NCBI RefSeq assembly: GCF_026914265.1
Contig: NC_069132.1
Location: forward strand, 28,452,932-28,516,931
Reading direction: 5' to 3'
DNA: 64,000 bases
DNA from: Mya arenaria
Taxonomy: Eukaryota; Mollusca; Bivalvia; Myida; Myidae
Shown here: piece after piece, positions 12,403 to 24,133 of the stretch
Position numbering within the stretch: position 1 is the first letter of the stretch
How the letters are laid out: every line of letters begins with the position of its first letter
Position numbers and translations under genes: made by a program
The notes under the pieces: model-generated
What the model saw: only the letters and a program-made list of their open reading frames with translations
The model's database searches: none
Told to the model about the DNA's origin: nothing

Positions 12403-12892
12403 TTAAAGGGACTGTACTCCATATGATTACACAGCGAAACAAAAGAAAATTGTCGAAAAATGACATAAACTTAGTATCGATTTGTACAATGCATTGGAAC
12501 TTACTAACTGAAGTACCACATAGTTTACAATGAATTTAATTCTCACAGTTTTTTCATATCTTTCCATTAAAAGGTATTACTAGGTATGTCTATAATTAAT
12601 TTCTTATGCGTGATTATAGTCGATGTTATCACATGATATGACCGTGTTAAGTATATAGCTTAAATACTCCAACTGTGTAGAGTAAGCCTTCGTTAAGCAC
12701 AGTGGATACAGCACTGGACTGCAATTTTGGCAAAATCGGTTCGAACCCAGTCTCAGGCTCGATTTTTTGTACAATTTGGTATGTTTTTTTGCAATTTAGA
12801 TATCAAAGAGTAATCGTGTCATTAAATAATTGTCCTGAGATTCGTTACAGAAAAAAACTTCTTTAGTGCCAATCTGGTGTACAGTCCCTTAA
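12403..12892. mobile_element. TIR element with internal tRNA-like region, copy 1
   Basis: Ends are inverted: TTAAAGGGACTGTAC (12403-12417) and GTACAGTCCCTTAA (12879-12892). Inside, 12684-12752 looks like a tRNA-derived SINE head: A-box-like AGCACAGTGGATACAGC and perfect B box GGTTCGAACCC at 12738-12748. A second copy spans 47924-50307. Confidence 0.75.
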
Positions 12893-13693
12893 ATGTCAAA
12901 AAGGGGCCATTATTTGAACTGAATGCAAACTAGAGTTACCTAACTCGGGTTAATTAAGTAGGAAGGATGGTTGAGATCCCCGACAGCTCTGGTATAACAC
13001 AGTTTGACATACTTATAACTAGAGTTTGCTTTTTTTTAAAAAGACACCAATGCAGCAAGGCTCCATTTAAGACCTATTTTTTATTTGACGATGCAATTCT
13101 GCAAACTTAGAATTTGAGCTATTAACCTAATATTTTTAACCAAAAAGACCCATATTTATACTTATCAGAGATATCGTACATACAATTAACCTGATCAACA
13201 GAAACTATTCAATTTGTGCGAGGAAAAATGAACATTTTATAAATACATCAACTTTTCCAATATGATCTGTCCCAGAGACCTAGTTTTTGACCCTAGATGA
13301 CACATGTCATCCAAGATTTATTTTCTATGACATCGGGAAAGTATTTCCTAAGATTTGACCTAGTGACCTAGTTTTTAATCTGAGGTGACCCATTTTCACA
13401 AATGTTTAAGACAACATGTAGACAAATATTTTGACCAAGTTTCATAAAGATTTGGAAAAAAAAAATTGATGAATTTTTATGACTATGCAATTCTTCCTCC
13501 CAAGATTTGACTTTGTGACCTAGATTTTGACCAGGGATGACCCATCTTAAAGGACTTAAAGATATTTTGCAGACAAATATTCTGACCATGTTTCATAAAG
13601 ATTTGACATATATTGTTGATTTAATGAAGTGGAAAGATTTTCCTAAGATTTGACCAATTGACCTACAATTTGACTCGGGATGACTAATATAAC
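12893..13693. repeat. Degenerate tandem element, left part
   Basis: Contains fragments of the AAGGGGCCATTATTTGAA family to about 13000, then diverged ~120 bp units with GACCTAGTTTTTGACC and TCATAAAGATTTG. The same repeat resumes at 15400-15520, so the element was split by the insertion at 13694. Confidence 0.55.
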
Positions 13694-15396
13694 AAGAGCC
13701 GTCGTAAGACAGCGCGCTCGACTACGCCGCTTTGACTTAAAAGTGAATACAATAATGATGTAATATTACCAAGTTTGATCTCTTTATGTCAAACCTAACT
13801 AAAATTATTTGATACATAAGGTGACTGATGCTGCCCTCCCACCATCCCGCCCAAACAATGACGCAAGTCATTCAAATAACTTGATTTCCCATTATGAAAA
13901 TGTGGTTAAGAATATACAAATATGCCTTTCAAAAGAAATAAAAAACAAGAGCACCGCGAAACGGAGCATTATACGCCCGAAGAAGATTCGGCTTGAGGTC
14001 TTTAATAAACATTAGTGAAATTAGCCTTTGAGGTACGGACCTGGAAAGCATGCTTGACAAATCCCTTTAATGTAGAGATGATTTGTATAAAGTTATTTGA
14101 AAATTGCTTTAGTAGTAACCCAGTTATGGCCTGGACATGGAATTGCTAACGTCCCCCCCATGGTGATTCTAGTGTTTGAGGTATGGACCTGGAAATTGCG
14201 CGCGACACATCCTTTTAATGTAATGATGCTTTGTATAAAGTTATTTGAAAATGAATTTATTAGTGACCAAGTTGTGGCCCTGACACGGATTTGCTAACGC
14301 ACCCCCATGGTGATTCTAGTCTTTGAGGTATGGACCTGGAAATTGCGCGCGACACATCCTTTTAATGTAGTGATGATTTGTATAAAGTCATTTGAAAATC
14401 GCTTTATTAGTTACCAAGTTATGGCCCGGACACGGAATTGCTAACGCCCCCCAGTGAAATTAGCCTTTGAGGTACGGACCTGGAAAGCATGCTTGACAAA
14501 TCCTTTTAATGTAGAGATGATTTGTATAAATTTATTTGAAAATTGCTTTAGTAGTAACCCAGTTATGGCCTGGACATGGAATTGCCAACGTCCCCCCCCC
14601 CCCATGGTGATTCTAGTGATTGAGGTATGGACCTGGAAATTGCGCGCGACACATCCTTTTAATGTAGTGATGATTTGTATTAAGTTATTTGAAAATCGCT
14701 TGATTAGTTACCAAGTTATGGCCCGGACACGGAATTGCTAGCGGACGGACAGACGATGGAGGCCATAACATAATACGAACCTTTGGGCGTATAAAAAAAA
14801 TCAAGAAAAAAAATCAAGGGCCATAATTTGTGTTAAGGGTTAAAATGGAGTTATGTTTCTTGTTGTAAGATGGTCATAAATAATTTTGAATTTTATAAAG
14901 TGCATTGAATGAACAGTATAAAAGTTTTTTATTAAAATCCCAACTTGCCCTTAACTTTTACTTGCCTTAAAACTTTACCCAAGTCAATCAGGGGCTATAA
15001 CTTGTATTAAGGATATGGAGTTATGTTACCTCATTGGGTAACGGTCCTGAACAATTGTGTGTAGTATTAAGTCAATTGAATGAAGGGTATAGAAGTAATT
15101 AACAAATATCAATTGAACAAAGGGTATAGAAGTTATTAATGAATATCCCAACCTGCCCTAAAACTTTAACCTAAGTTCCATAGTCAATCATGGGCCATAA
15201 TCTGTGTAAAGAATAAGATGGAGTTATCTAACCTCATCATGTAATGGCCCTGAACAACTGTGTGAAGTATTAAGTCAATTGAATGAAGGGTATTGAACTT
15301 ATAAGTGAAAATCCCAACCTGCCCTAAAACTTTAACTGGTCGCCGACACCGGGGCGAGTAGTATAGCCCACCTATTCTTTGAATAGTTGAGCTAAA
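13694..15396. mobile_element. MITE-like element copy 2, with nested insertion
   Basis: Starts AACAAGAGCCGTCGTAAGAC and GCGCGCTCGACTACGCCGC; ends GTCGCCGACACCGGGGCGAG and TTGAATAGTTGAGCT. The ends are partly inverted (CTCGACTA / TAGTTGAG). It matches 8866-10492 outside the insertions. Confidence 0.68.
13944..14793. mobile_element. Nested element with ~147 bp internal repeats
   Basis: Begins AACAAGAGCACCGCGAAACG and ATTATACGCCCGAAG; ends CTTTGGGCGTATAA, so the ends are inverted. The body repeats TTTGAGGTACGGACCTGGAAA-type units. The homologous place in the copy at about 9065 lacks it, giving the empty site. Confidence 0.75.
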
Positions 15397-16012
15397 AATT
15401 AAGCAAGATATTATGCAGACAAACATTCTGACCAAGATTTTATCAAGATATGAAAAAAAATATTGAATTGATGACGTGGAAATATTTTTCCTAAGATTTG
15501 ACCTTAAGTTACCTAATCAAATAGCTTTAGTTGAAAATTATTAAACCAGCTTTATTTAAGGTCACCAGTTTTGATAGACCTCACACTTAAACACAACGAA
15601 AATTCTAATTTGTCGATTTTTTGGCAATTTGTATTCTTCTGACCGTATCGGTAACGTTTTTGTTATCGAATAGCATGTTCCAAGAGTTAAAGATTGTTTG
15701 GAACATTTGGAACTATCATTTAAATCATTCCAAGGTTTATGACAAATGTTCATTTTAGCATTCAAAACATCACGCATTATTATACACAGTAGTAAACATA
15801 ATTTGGTAATGAATTGCAAAGGGAGGCAAATGCTGCATGGTGTTTGACATAGTGCGGTACGCATTCCGACATTTACACTACTGGAAAAACGACATTGGAT
15901 TTGTAAGCAAATGGTTATTTGATAATTTCATTGATAAAAACACTTAAGCGGTGTTTGATAATTTTTTACACCTGGCCGTGAACAAATTTAGTCGGACTGA
16001 GTCAAAATTTAC
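15397..16012. other. Tail of a split repeat, then unassigned sequence
   Basis: To about 15520 it continues the degenerate repeat interrupted at 13694. The rest has one minus-strand open frame without recognisable features. Confidence 0.45.
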
Positions 16013-16240
16013 CTGTCAGGACTGTCGGACTGACAGTTTTCGCGATGTCTGTTTACATTGTATCCATCATTGTTTTTGACTGAACACAAAAGACACTTAG
16101 ACCGCTTTTGATCCCAATCTTCTGACTTGGAGGCCCAAATCTCCCTCTCTGCCATTGCCAGCGATTCATACGTCGGAAAATGTGCTACCAAATAGTCATT
16201 ACATGTATGCTGTTGACTAAACATGTATAATATGGTATTT
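16013..16240 (-). CDS. Candidate exon with Cys/His motif, gene unknown
   Basis: Open frame with amino-acid composition like a protein (for example YESLAMAEREIWASKSEDWD). It contains C-x-x-C and H-x3-C spacing like a short zinc-binding motif and ends at a consensus donor CAG|GTAAAT. A likely acceptor is the CAAG after a T-rich tract near 16241. No homologue was recognised and it may be a transposon fragment. Confidence 0.3.
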
Positions 16241-16718
16241 ACTTGAAAAGTAAAAAACACTAAATTTAATATTAAAACAGGTTGAGTCATGAAAACAAAT
16301 TGTAAAAAATGGAACGGACTCTTAAATTCAGGAAGGGACACCTGATTTCAAATGTTGGGTGTCCCTTCGGAATCCCTTGGAAAAAATGCAAGTGTCAACC
16401 CCTGTATATAATTAACAAAGAACAAAATCTTGATGTGGGCCGAGACCATTTGGAAGACTAGGACCACATAAGGAACATTCCTGCGAAATTAAGTTGAAAT
16501 TGTTCCAGTGGTAAAAGAAGTGAAGTTTTTTGCAGGAAAATGGTGAAGACAAAACGAAAGGTGGAAGAAAAAATCTGACCTTATCACAAAAGCTAATGCT
16601 GAGCTTAAAACACATCCCCTTCCCACAATAATATGTAATCTCTGATATAGCATGGTAATGACATAATACTCAACAGATACTGGCAGTCTGATCCATCCAG
16701 ATACTCTCTCTAGAAGCA

Positions 16719-16899
16719 TCACCAATTGTTGTAGCTGCTATATAACCCATTCACATTGCAGGCAGGTGGCACTGCAAACAGAGGTACCACATAGTTGTTA
16801 ACATAGTGTTTTATTACTTTTCTCTTCATGATAAAGAAAGCAGCTATTCCTATACCTATCACCACCCCTTCCGCCACACCAACAGTATAATCATCATTC
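16719..16899 (-). CDS. Candidate terminal exon: transmembrane helix and short tail
   Basis: Open frame ending at TGA 16721-16719. It encodes NDDYTVGVAEGVVIGIGIAA then FFIMKRK, a hydrophobic helix with a basic stop-transfer signal, and a ~30-residue tail ending SSYNNW. A possible acceptor TAG is at 16902-16900, though the pyrimidine tract is weak. Upstream exons were not found, so the gene is not identified; a type I receptor or adhesion protein would fit. Confidence 0.42.
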
Positions 16900-18212
16900 C
16901 TACACTCCAGTATGTAGTATCAGAGTATGAAAAGTGCTAACTGTCATGTGCCCTCACCTGGCTAAAAATGACCACGTGAACAGGAGAAATATGGGAGATA
17001 AATTTAGCAAAAATTTGCACCCAATTGTAGTTACCAAAATAAGTGTCTCAAGTCTGCTATAGTCAAAACTCATTGACGGCTATTTGTGTGGACTACCCAT
17101 CATACCTTGCAAAATGCAGGGATAATTCCAGGAAGCAATTTCCGTGAGTTCTCGCATAAAAATCGCTCAATTTGCATCCAAATCACATAAATGCAAGATA
17201 TTCTCACGCTTGATCCCAGTTTGTGTATTTAGTTCCTTTTCCCTTTTGTTGTTTTACAAAATAAAGCATCGTAGTCGCAGATAGCTTCTTGTTTGTTTTT
17301 ATTGAATTACTCATGAATTGCCTCCCCTACATTGAATGCATTTGTCTTATCGAATGTTTTGATTGATATCGTCCATGCACTAAGTCTTGTTTTGAAGCGT
17401 TTTTGTGACCCGGAATAATTTTGTTCACGCGGGTTACCACTGCATTTTAAATGCGTCGACAATATCAGGAGTGTCAAAATGACTAATAAAAACACGTTGT
17501 TTGCATTCTTTGAAAAAAGCCTCTGGACCAAAATAATATACCAGGTTCAGATTAAAACAACAATGGAAAGCCTTCATCTCCCAAAAAAAAGTCAATGCAC
17601 CTTTCAACAAAAATGGCTAAATCCTATTTTTTGCTCAAGTATAATGAGTATGAATGTTCATGCTATCTGAACTGTAAACAAGCGTTTCCTTATAGTCAAA
17701 CAAGTGTATATATTATATCTATATATTGTAAATTTGTAAATATATTGTTATCTATGTATTATAAAAATCTCACTGAAATTAAAATTCTCTCACCAATTTT
17801 GGACAAATGGGAGCAATTCTCTCATTGAAAATCTGACAGAATTATCCTTGAAAATGCGCCATTTTAAAATTGTCAAAAATTGTTCATGGTTAGACAGAAA
17901 CAAACAAGAACCTCTACATACAAAAACATATTGTAAAGGGACATACTTAATTCCATTTCACTTAGCGGTGACACATTGACAATGGATATTTTGGAAAAAA
18001 GACGACGAAAGTGATGATCACGATGTTTACTACATTCTCTTCGCGCGCAATTTCATTAGGCAAAACGTACAGTCACAAACGGTTAATTCCGGTACACGGC
18101 GAAACAGAAATTCAGTTTATTCATGTGTGTACACAATGAGTGGGTTCCTAAATTCGATTGTATTCGGTTTCGTTACGTACCCGGATAACAGCAATAAATA
18201 GACAAAACTTCT
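16900..18212. other. No gene recognised
   Basis: AT-rich sequence with only short unconvincing frames. Upstream exons of the candidate membrane protein at 16719 would be expected here or beyond, but none could be tied to it. Confidence 0.4.
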
Positions 18213-18390
18213 CATTCTACAAACGATCTAGAGTTTAATAAATGTACTGTATCATACACGTTACAATATTAACTTGAAAGATATGTTTTTATTGTTTCAT
18301 TCTACAAACGATCTAGAGTTTTATATATGTACTGTATCATTCAATAATTGTGTGTTACAATATTGACTTGAAAGATATGTTTTTATTGTC
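18213..18390. repeat. 85 bp tandem duplication
   Basis: CATTCTACAAACGATCTAGA begins at 18213 and again at 18298. Both copies end with CTTGAAAGATATGTTTTTAT. A 4-8% difference and small indels separate them. Confidence 0.85.
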
Positions 18391-18394
18391 TTGC

Positions 18395-18600
18395 TATAGT
18401 TCACCACCATTCAGGGCCAAGCAAATTTGCTCTTGCTCCGGAAAGCGAACGATGCCACCGAGACGGGCTGGGAGTGTGCTCGCCCCACGGCACTACCAGG
18501 GACACAATGGACCAGGTTTCTGATTGTGCAAGTAGCGGGCGAACATGGGCATATCTTGCAGGTTTTCGAAATAAACCACAGTATCTACCTGCAGTATAAA
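18395..18600. other. GC-richer island, unassigned
   Basis: Composition differs clearly from its AT-rich surroundings. Both strands have open frames of 68 codons over it. The minus strand in another frame reads like protein but is broken by a stop. It could be a gene or transposon fragment; no homology was recognised. Confidence 0.25.
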
Positions 18601-18976
18601 TTAACATCGGATCATATATTGAGTTTCTCTTGATCTGAGTTTAGAGCTCTACATTGTTTTGTTTTTTTAGGTCAAGAGAAACAGCAAAATGAAATGTTTG
18701 ACCTTGAACAGAGATTACCCTATATTGTCTTTAAGGTAAATGTGTACAGTCTCATGAAAACCCATGCTTGCAGTTTATCGATATATTTTTGTCCTTGACG
18801 AGAGATTACCCCCTATTGATTATAAGGTCAATATAAACGTCATTTTTTACCCCATTGTGTTCATGGTCAATGTCAATAGTCTCATGAAAACTTATGATTG
18901 CAGTAGAAAGGTCAACTTATAGAAATGATGTAGGAATAATCTGTACGATTATCAGAATAAACCATTTTGTAAACTT

Positions 18977-19094
18977 CTGTCTCAATGGCCAGCCTCTGCA
19001 TGTCATTCTGTCTCCATGGTCAGCCTCTGCATGTCCTTCTGTCTCCATGGCAAGCCTCTGCATGTCCTTCTGTCTCCATGGCCAGTCTTTGGGT
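18977..19094. repeat. 31 bp minisatellite, four copies
   Basis: Unit CTGTCTCCATGG(C/T)CAGCCTCTG plus CATGTCCTT, starting at 18977, 19008, 19039 and 19070. Each has a CCATGG or CAATGG core. Confidence 0.9.
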
Positions 19095-20400
19095 GTCGTT
19101 GCAAATACAATGTAAAATATGTTTAAACATTCGATTTGAATTTTATCCAACAGATAAAATGCCATGTGTCTGGTTTATATGGTCACCACCAGGGCTGTCC
19201 TATAGCCGAATGCTTGCTTCCTCCTGGCGAGGAGGCTGGTGTCGAGGGGCTTGCACTTTCTCAGGTCGGGTTGGGACTCCGTCAACGAAGAGCTTATCAT
19301 TAACCAGGGCCGCTATTTATTTCGGGAAATTGCTCATGTATGACGTAGTTCGGTAGTTTGTGCCCTTAGTTTGTTAACGCTTCGGCGTATAAGCTTGCTA
19401 CGATCGATGGAGCGCGGTCCGTCACTACGCCGTGTACGCTGGGATGGCCATAGACGGTCAACGCGTACAAATTTGATATCTTGATTTGTATTTTTTAGGC
19501 ATGTTGGTGAATAGGAGCTCATCCCGCATATTATCGCACTTAATATTCTTCTGTCAATGATTTGTATGTAGTTTTCAGATCACGATGATATTGGCGAAGG
19601 TAATCATTGTTTTGTTTTATTTGCAGTGTTTCGCGTTCACATGGTACAATGGAATTTTAGATCTAATGTCACATTTGTTTAAGAGTTCGTCATATTTTTC
19701 ACTAATAAAGGACCTTTTAGTTCACTTTAAGTGAATGTGTTGTTCCCCATTTGAAATGTTCTCGTACACTTACATGTAATGAAAAAAAATCGGGAGTCGG
19801 TTTGTCTGGGAGTGTTTTATCCTACTGTAATGGTCCGCTGTAAGCGGCGTATGTGCGTTCATTGTATAACTTTATTTCGTTATAGACGGAAGTTTGTTAA
19901 CTTGGTTGGTTATATGCAAATTAGCACATCCCGGGCTCTGTGTGAATCGATCTTTTACTGTATATAAAGACCAGCGGACCCCTTCAGGATCGAGCATGCT
20001 TTACGCTGGTGTTTGTTGGTCTCGCACGTTACACTACCCTTTCATACATCAACATCATGTTTAAGGAAATATTGATCTTTGTTACATTGAACCAAACGTA
20101 TATTATTTTAATCAAGTTGATTTACTACGTAGAACATTCCCCATACGCAAAATATACTGACGGCAACCGTAGGAGTGGTTGCTATGGATGCGTTTAGAGT
20201 ACCTTTGAGTAAGCGAAATAGCGATACCTTGGTGTCAAATGTGCTCGACCTTACGAGACAACCGTATCGACTTACTTTCGTGTTTTGAATTAGTAGGTAA
20301 TGCCATAGCCATGTTACCATACCAACAGCCTTAAAACATTGAGGGAACAAAACGCACCACAATTTGGTTTCCACCAGCAACACTTTATTCGTAACTTATT
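19095..20400. other. Unassigned, includes a TATA-like promoter candidate
   Basis: 19190-19460 is relatively GC-rich. CTGTATATAAAGACCAGCGG near 19958-19977 resembles a core promoter TATA box, with CTTCAGGATCGAGCATGC downstream. It could be the U3/R part of a solo LTR or a gene promoter; no TG...CA ends with duplicated target could be fixed. Confidence 0.25.
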
Positions 20401-21480
20401 TAGTAGAATTGGTAAGACATTATACAAGGATCTATTGACTTTGTAAATGGGATTGACAAATAAAAAACATAGATTCACAGAATATTTTGGAATTCAAACT
20501 AATCATAGTGTTGAAATGCTATGCGATGTTAAAATCGTTGGATTATGTTGGTTATCTGAATTGGGTAACCCATTAAGAAAACATTTATAATTAAATGCTT
20601 TTGGTTATGTTTTGGAAGCTCAGTGTTAACATGCTTACAACAACTTAACGATCAATATGCTCAGTCATGGCGTAGCAATTTTATAAATAGTGCCAAATTG
20701 CAACCGTATATTGGCTTTAAATCCAATTTTGAAACAGGAGCTTGTACATGTTAATTTCTTTCGTGTGAGAAAGTTTCGGATTATACCCTAGGAATTGAAC
20801 GTGGCCGCTATACAAATGTTGAAAGACAATTAAGGTTTCGTCCTCATTGGAAATATGTCATAGAGACAATATCACTTTCTTTTGGTGTGTCATTTGTACG
20901 ATAACATTAGACTAGAATATATAGATATAAAATATTATGAGAACCCGAGTATAATTTAAGTTTAATATATTGATGTCTTGTTATATTGAAAATGTTTTTG
21001 AAAAAACTGCACACTTTTTATACTCAGCTTTTAAAAAGAGAAATACGTTTTTTCAAGAATAAACAGTACATAATTATGTATATGCTTGTGACTATTAGAA
21101 TATTGTATTGTTTATATCAAAATATACTTAAATTACAAACTATATGTTGACAGATACTATTATTTTATTCATGCTCAATAATTTGCACAAGTGGTTTTCA
21201 AATGCATGTATTGTGTGATGTTTGCATTGGTTGTTGGCCTTCTAGCAAAATACTGTTTGTTTGTTAATGAGCATACCGAACAATATTGTAATAACCCCAT
21301 TGTATGATAAAATACTGGCGAAAACGAAAGTAAAAATTAATTTTAATGTGACAAATCACCTTCCAGCAGTACTTTGATGTGTTGAAAAAGTACCGAGTAC
21401 ACCATTTCCCCTGTACTATCCGTTAAATGCCGAGCACTAAGGACGGGCGCTGCTGCATGGTACCATATGGCATATTTTAA
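20401..21480. other. No gene recognised
   Basis: Very AT-rich, no sustained open frame, no repeat structure seen. Confidence 0.5.
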
Positions 21481-21490
21481 CGTCATTCGG

Positions 21491-21560
21491 TTAGACGCCT
21501 GCGGGGTTGGATCCTCGGCCTTCCGCACCCGGGTGCCCTACCATTGAGCTTTCGATGCGG
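21491..21560 (-). repeat. tRNA-derived SINE head, fragment
   Basis: On the minus strand: A-box-like AGCTCAATGGTAGGGCA and, about 35 nt on, B-box-like GAGGATCCAACCCC. The arms do not pair as in a working tRNA, so a SINE or tRNA relic is more likely than a tRNA gene. Confidence 0.5.
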
Positions 21561-22520
21561 TTTGCATCAGTGATGGTGGTGTGTAAGCCTTTTTATTCTT
21601 GCACTCGTGCCTTGCCCATTCGGAGAGTGGTCCGATAGGATTGTTAGACATTTAAGGTCTTTTTGAGAGAAAATATAACTAGAAGATGTATAGATTCTAA
21701 TACTTATGTGAAAAACTACAGAAACAAGCTCAGTATCAAAAAGTTTAAACATAAACCCGGTTTAATGGCACTGGGTAAACGCCAGAGAAATAGAACACAA
21801 ACACAAACAATCACAAACAAGACACATAGAGGAACAGCACAAAACTCCACAAACAGCACAGTTTTGTGCGTTCTAACTTAAAATGTATTAATTATACCGA
21901 TCCTTATTGACAAACATCGCACACTAACTGGATTACTAGTATTCATATTAAAGCAGGGTTTTTTTTCTTTTCAATAACGAAATTAAGGGATTTTCAATAT
22001 ATGTAAATGATAGAGCTCTTGTTGGAACTTTGGTGAAGTTCTTTCATTGCTACAAGGATATACTTTTTATTGATCAAGTCCCATTTCTTAAGGTCGGATA
22101 CTTTGTTTTAATATAAGTTATGCAGACGATTTTGATATTGTTGAGTAAGAACTTGAATTTCAAGAAACTGGAGTCTTGTTCAATGAGATCAAATATATAT
22201 ATCCGTTACGTAAAGAACACTATAATGTATTAGTATAACACAAAGCCGTTTTAGTTTATGCTTTTCCGTGGTTTATAAAGATTTATTACTGCAAGAGAAA
22301 AATGATATTTCACTTTTTAAATAGACTTTACAACTAATGAATCATTTGGTTTGGATAAGAGATACGTTTTTGCTGGATCCTATCTTTCTGATACGATAAC
22401 ATTCTAATAATCTCTTTGTTTAGCCCATGTTAGTGAATCTGGCATCCATTTGCCATGATTGGCTGTGTTAAGAATCTCCTGATTGAGGTCAATGAAAAAT
22501 GATTAAAACAACACAACGTC
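21561..22520. other. No gene recognised
   Basis: AT-rich sequence 3' of the BTB gene. Confidence 0.5.
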
Positions 22521-22526
22521 AAACAG

Positions 22527-22532
22527 TTTATT
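22527..22532 (-). terminator. Poly(A) signal of BTB gene
   Basis: Minus-strand AATAAA 54 nt downstream of the BTB stop codon at 22586. Confidence 0.65.
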
Positions 22533-22585
22533 CATCTTCAACAACATTGAGAAACACAACGATTAATGAATGATGTTTGTGTGCA

Positions 22586-24133
22586 CTATTCAATATTCTC
22601 TGGATCCTTTGCACGTTCCTCTAAATGTTCTTTTCTCAAAACGTTGTCTTCACTAGACCTTAGACGAACAAGAAGAATCTTATTCTGAATTTCTGCAGGA
22701 AGTTTCTCAAAACAGCGTTTGCAACGTTGCTGTAATTTGAATAGTTTGCTGCCTTCGCTGGAGAAGTCGTCAGACATCATATTGTTAACGAAAACTGGTT
22801 TTCCTTCCAGTAGTGGACTTTTCACAGCCATATGAACTAAATTTTCAAACTTTTCGGCACTTTGTGTTGTGTAATAACTCGATCCAAAACAACCCAAAAC
22901 ATTTATAGACCTCTCTGTGATCTTTTTGTTTTCCAATTTTATGGAAAGTTGCAATATTTTTATGCACATTATGACGTTTTTCAGCTGGGCTAAGTCAAAC
23001 CCCTCCTTTAAATTCAGTATTGTCGACTCCAGTATTTGCATCATCTCTGCCTTGCATTTTGATGACAACGAATGCACTTGATACTTCTCACTCAACTCAG
23101 CTACATGAAATATATTACCATCTGAAATCGAAAGAATGATTAAAATAAAAAGCATATTCATTTTAATTTATTTTTTTATTTTTTATTTGTTAGCTAACTA
23201 TTCAACGGTCATCGGCATTTCCAAACGAAGCATTCTTTAAATTTTGCAGGTTTCCCAAATTCGGCAAATTACTCTTGGGAATATCACTCCAAAATTAATG
23301 ATGATAAAGGCGTATATTCCCAAATTTAGGCACACATACTTGTTCTCAAATTGCTCTTAAAAGGTCTGGTAAAAATATTGCTAAATGAGTTTGTCCTGCC
23401 AAACTGGCATGCACTAGTGTATCAACCAAAACGGCCAGTGAGAGAAGTGCATATCCAATGATTGCATTAATATACCAAGAAACTGGAAACATAAAACAAT
23501 TTAAAACCTGATATGGTTCCATAGGACACGGATGCACCAATAAGCCCCTTTTGTCACAAAAGCAAGGGCCATTATTTAGTCCACAAACTAAGTTCTAGGG
23601 GAAACAAAACCCTAGGTGCACAACGCCAACACCTAAATTACATTCCACCGAAGTTTCTTGTGAAATAAATTCGGTATCATATCTATCAGTACTAGTCATA
23701 ACTACCGGTATCAGGTTCATATTTTAATGCCAAATTAAATATTATTCTGTGGATTGAATAATAAACAATGACTTCAAGCATGCTTTGGTTTGCTTTTAAA
23801 GATTGTGGAACATGACTATCAATTGGTATACAATAATATTATTAGTACTTTGTACATATGGAAGTGCTTTTTTCACTTACTGTCCACCTTTTTCATTGTT
23901 GCTGGGTCTAAGCAAATGAGAAATTCCAAAAAGGATTTTCGTCTGCAGTCCTGAATATTGTCCTTTCCTTCCACAGATTCTCTAAAATTGCCGTCCTGAA
24001 ACATGGCTTTAAAAACAGGTGAAGTCTGAATAAGAAATCCCTTAGAAACAAACAATTGTCCTTGTTTGCCAAAACTGACAACAATTTCATCATAGTTCTG
24101 TCCAGGGTCCTCGAAGCGTTTTGCTTTCGCCAT
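22586..24133 (-). CDS. BTB/POZ-domain protein, 2 exons, 262 aa
   Basis: Exons 24133-23881 and 23121-22586 with donor GTAAGT and acceptor TTTCAG; A plus AT makes Asn at the junction. The start ATG at 24133 has a strong context (AACAATGGCG). Residues about 18-85 are a BTB fold: DEIVVSFGKQGQLFVSKGFL, then SPVFKAMF and F-L-E-F-L. Residues 85-125 continue with AELSEKYQVHSLSSKCKAEM, the BTB C-terminal helices. The rest is helical and charged, without Kelch, MATH or zinc-finger repeats. BTB proteins dimerise and often recruit cullin-3; no partner can be inferred here. The intervening sequence has no similarity I recognise. Confidence 0.85.

Noticed and set aside
12684..12752. A tRNA gene
   Set aside because: Boxes A and B are visible but the arms do not fold as a tRNA, and the segment is embedded in a repeated TIR element.
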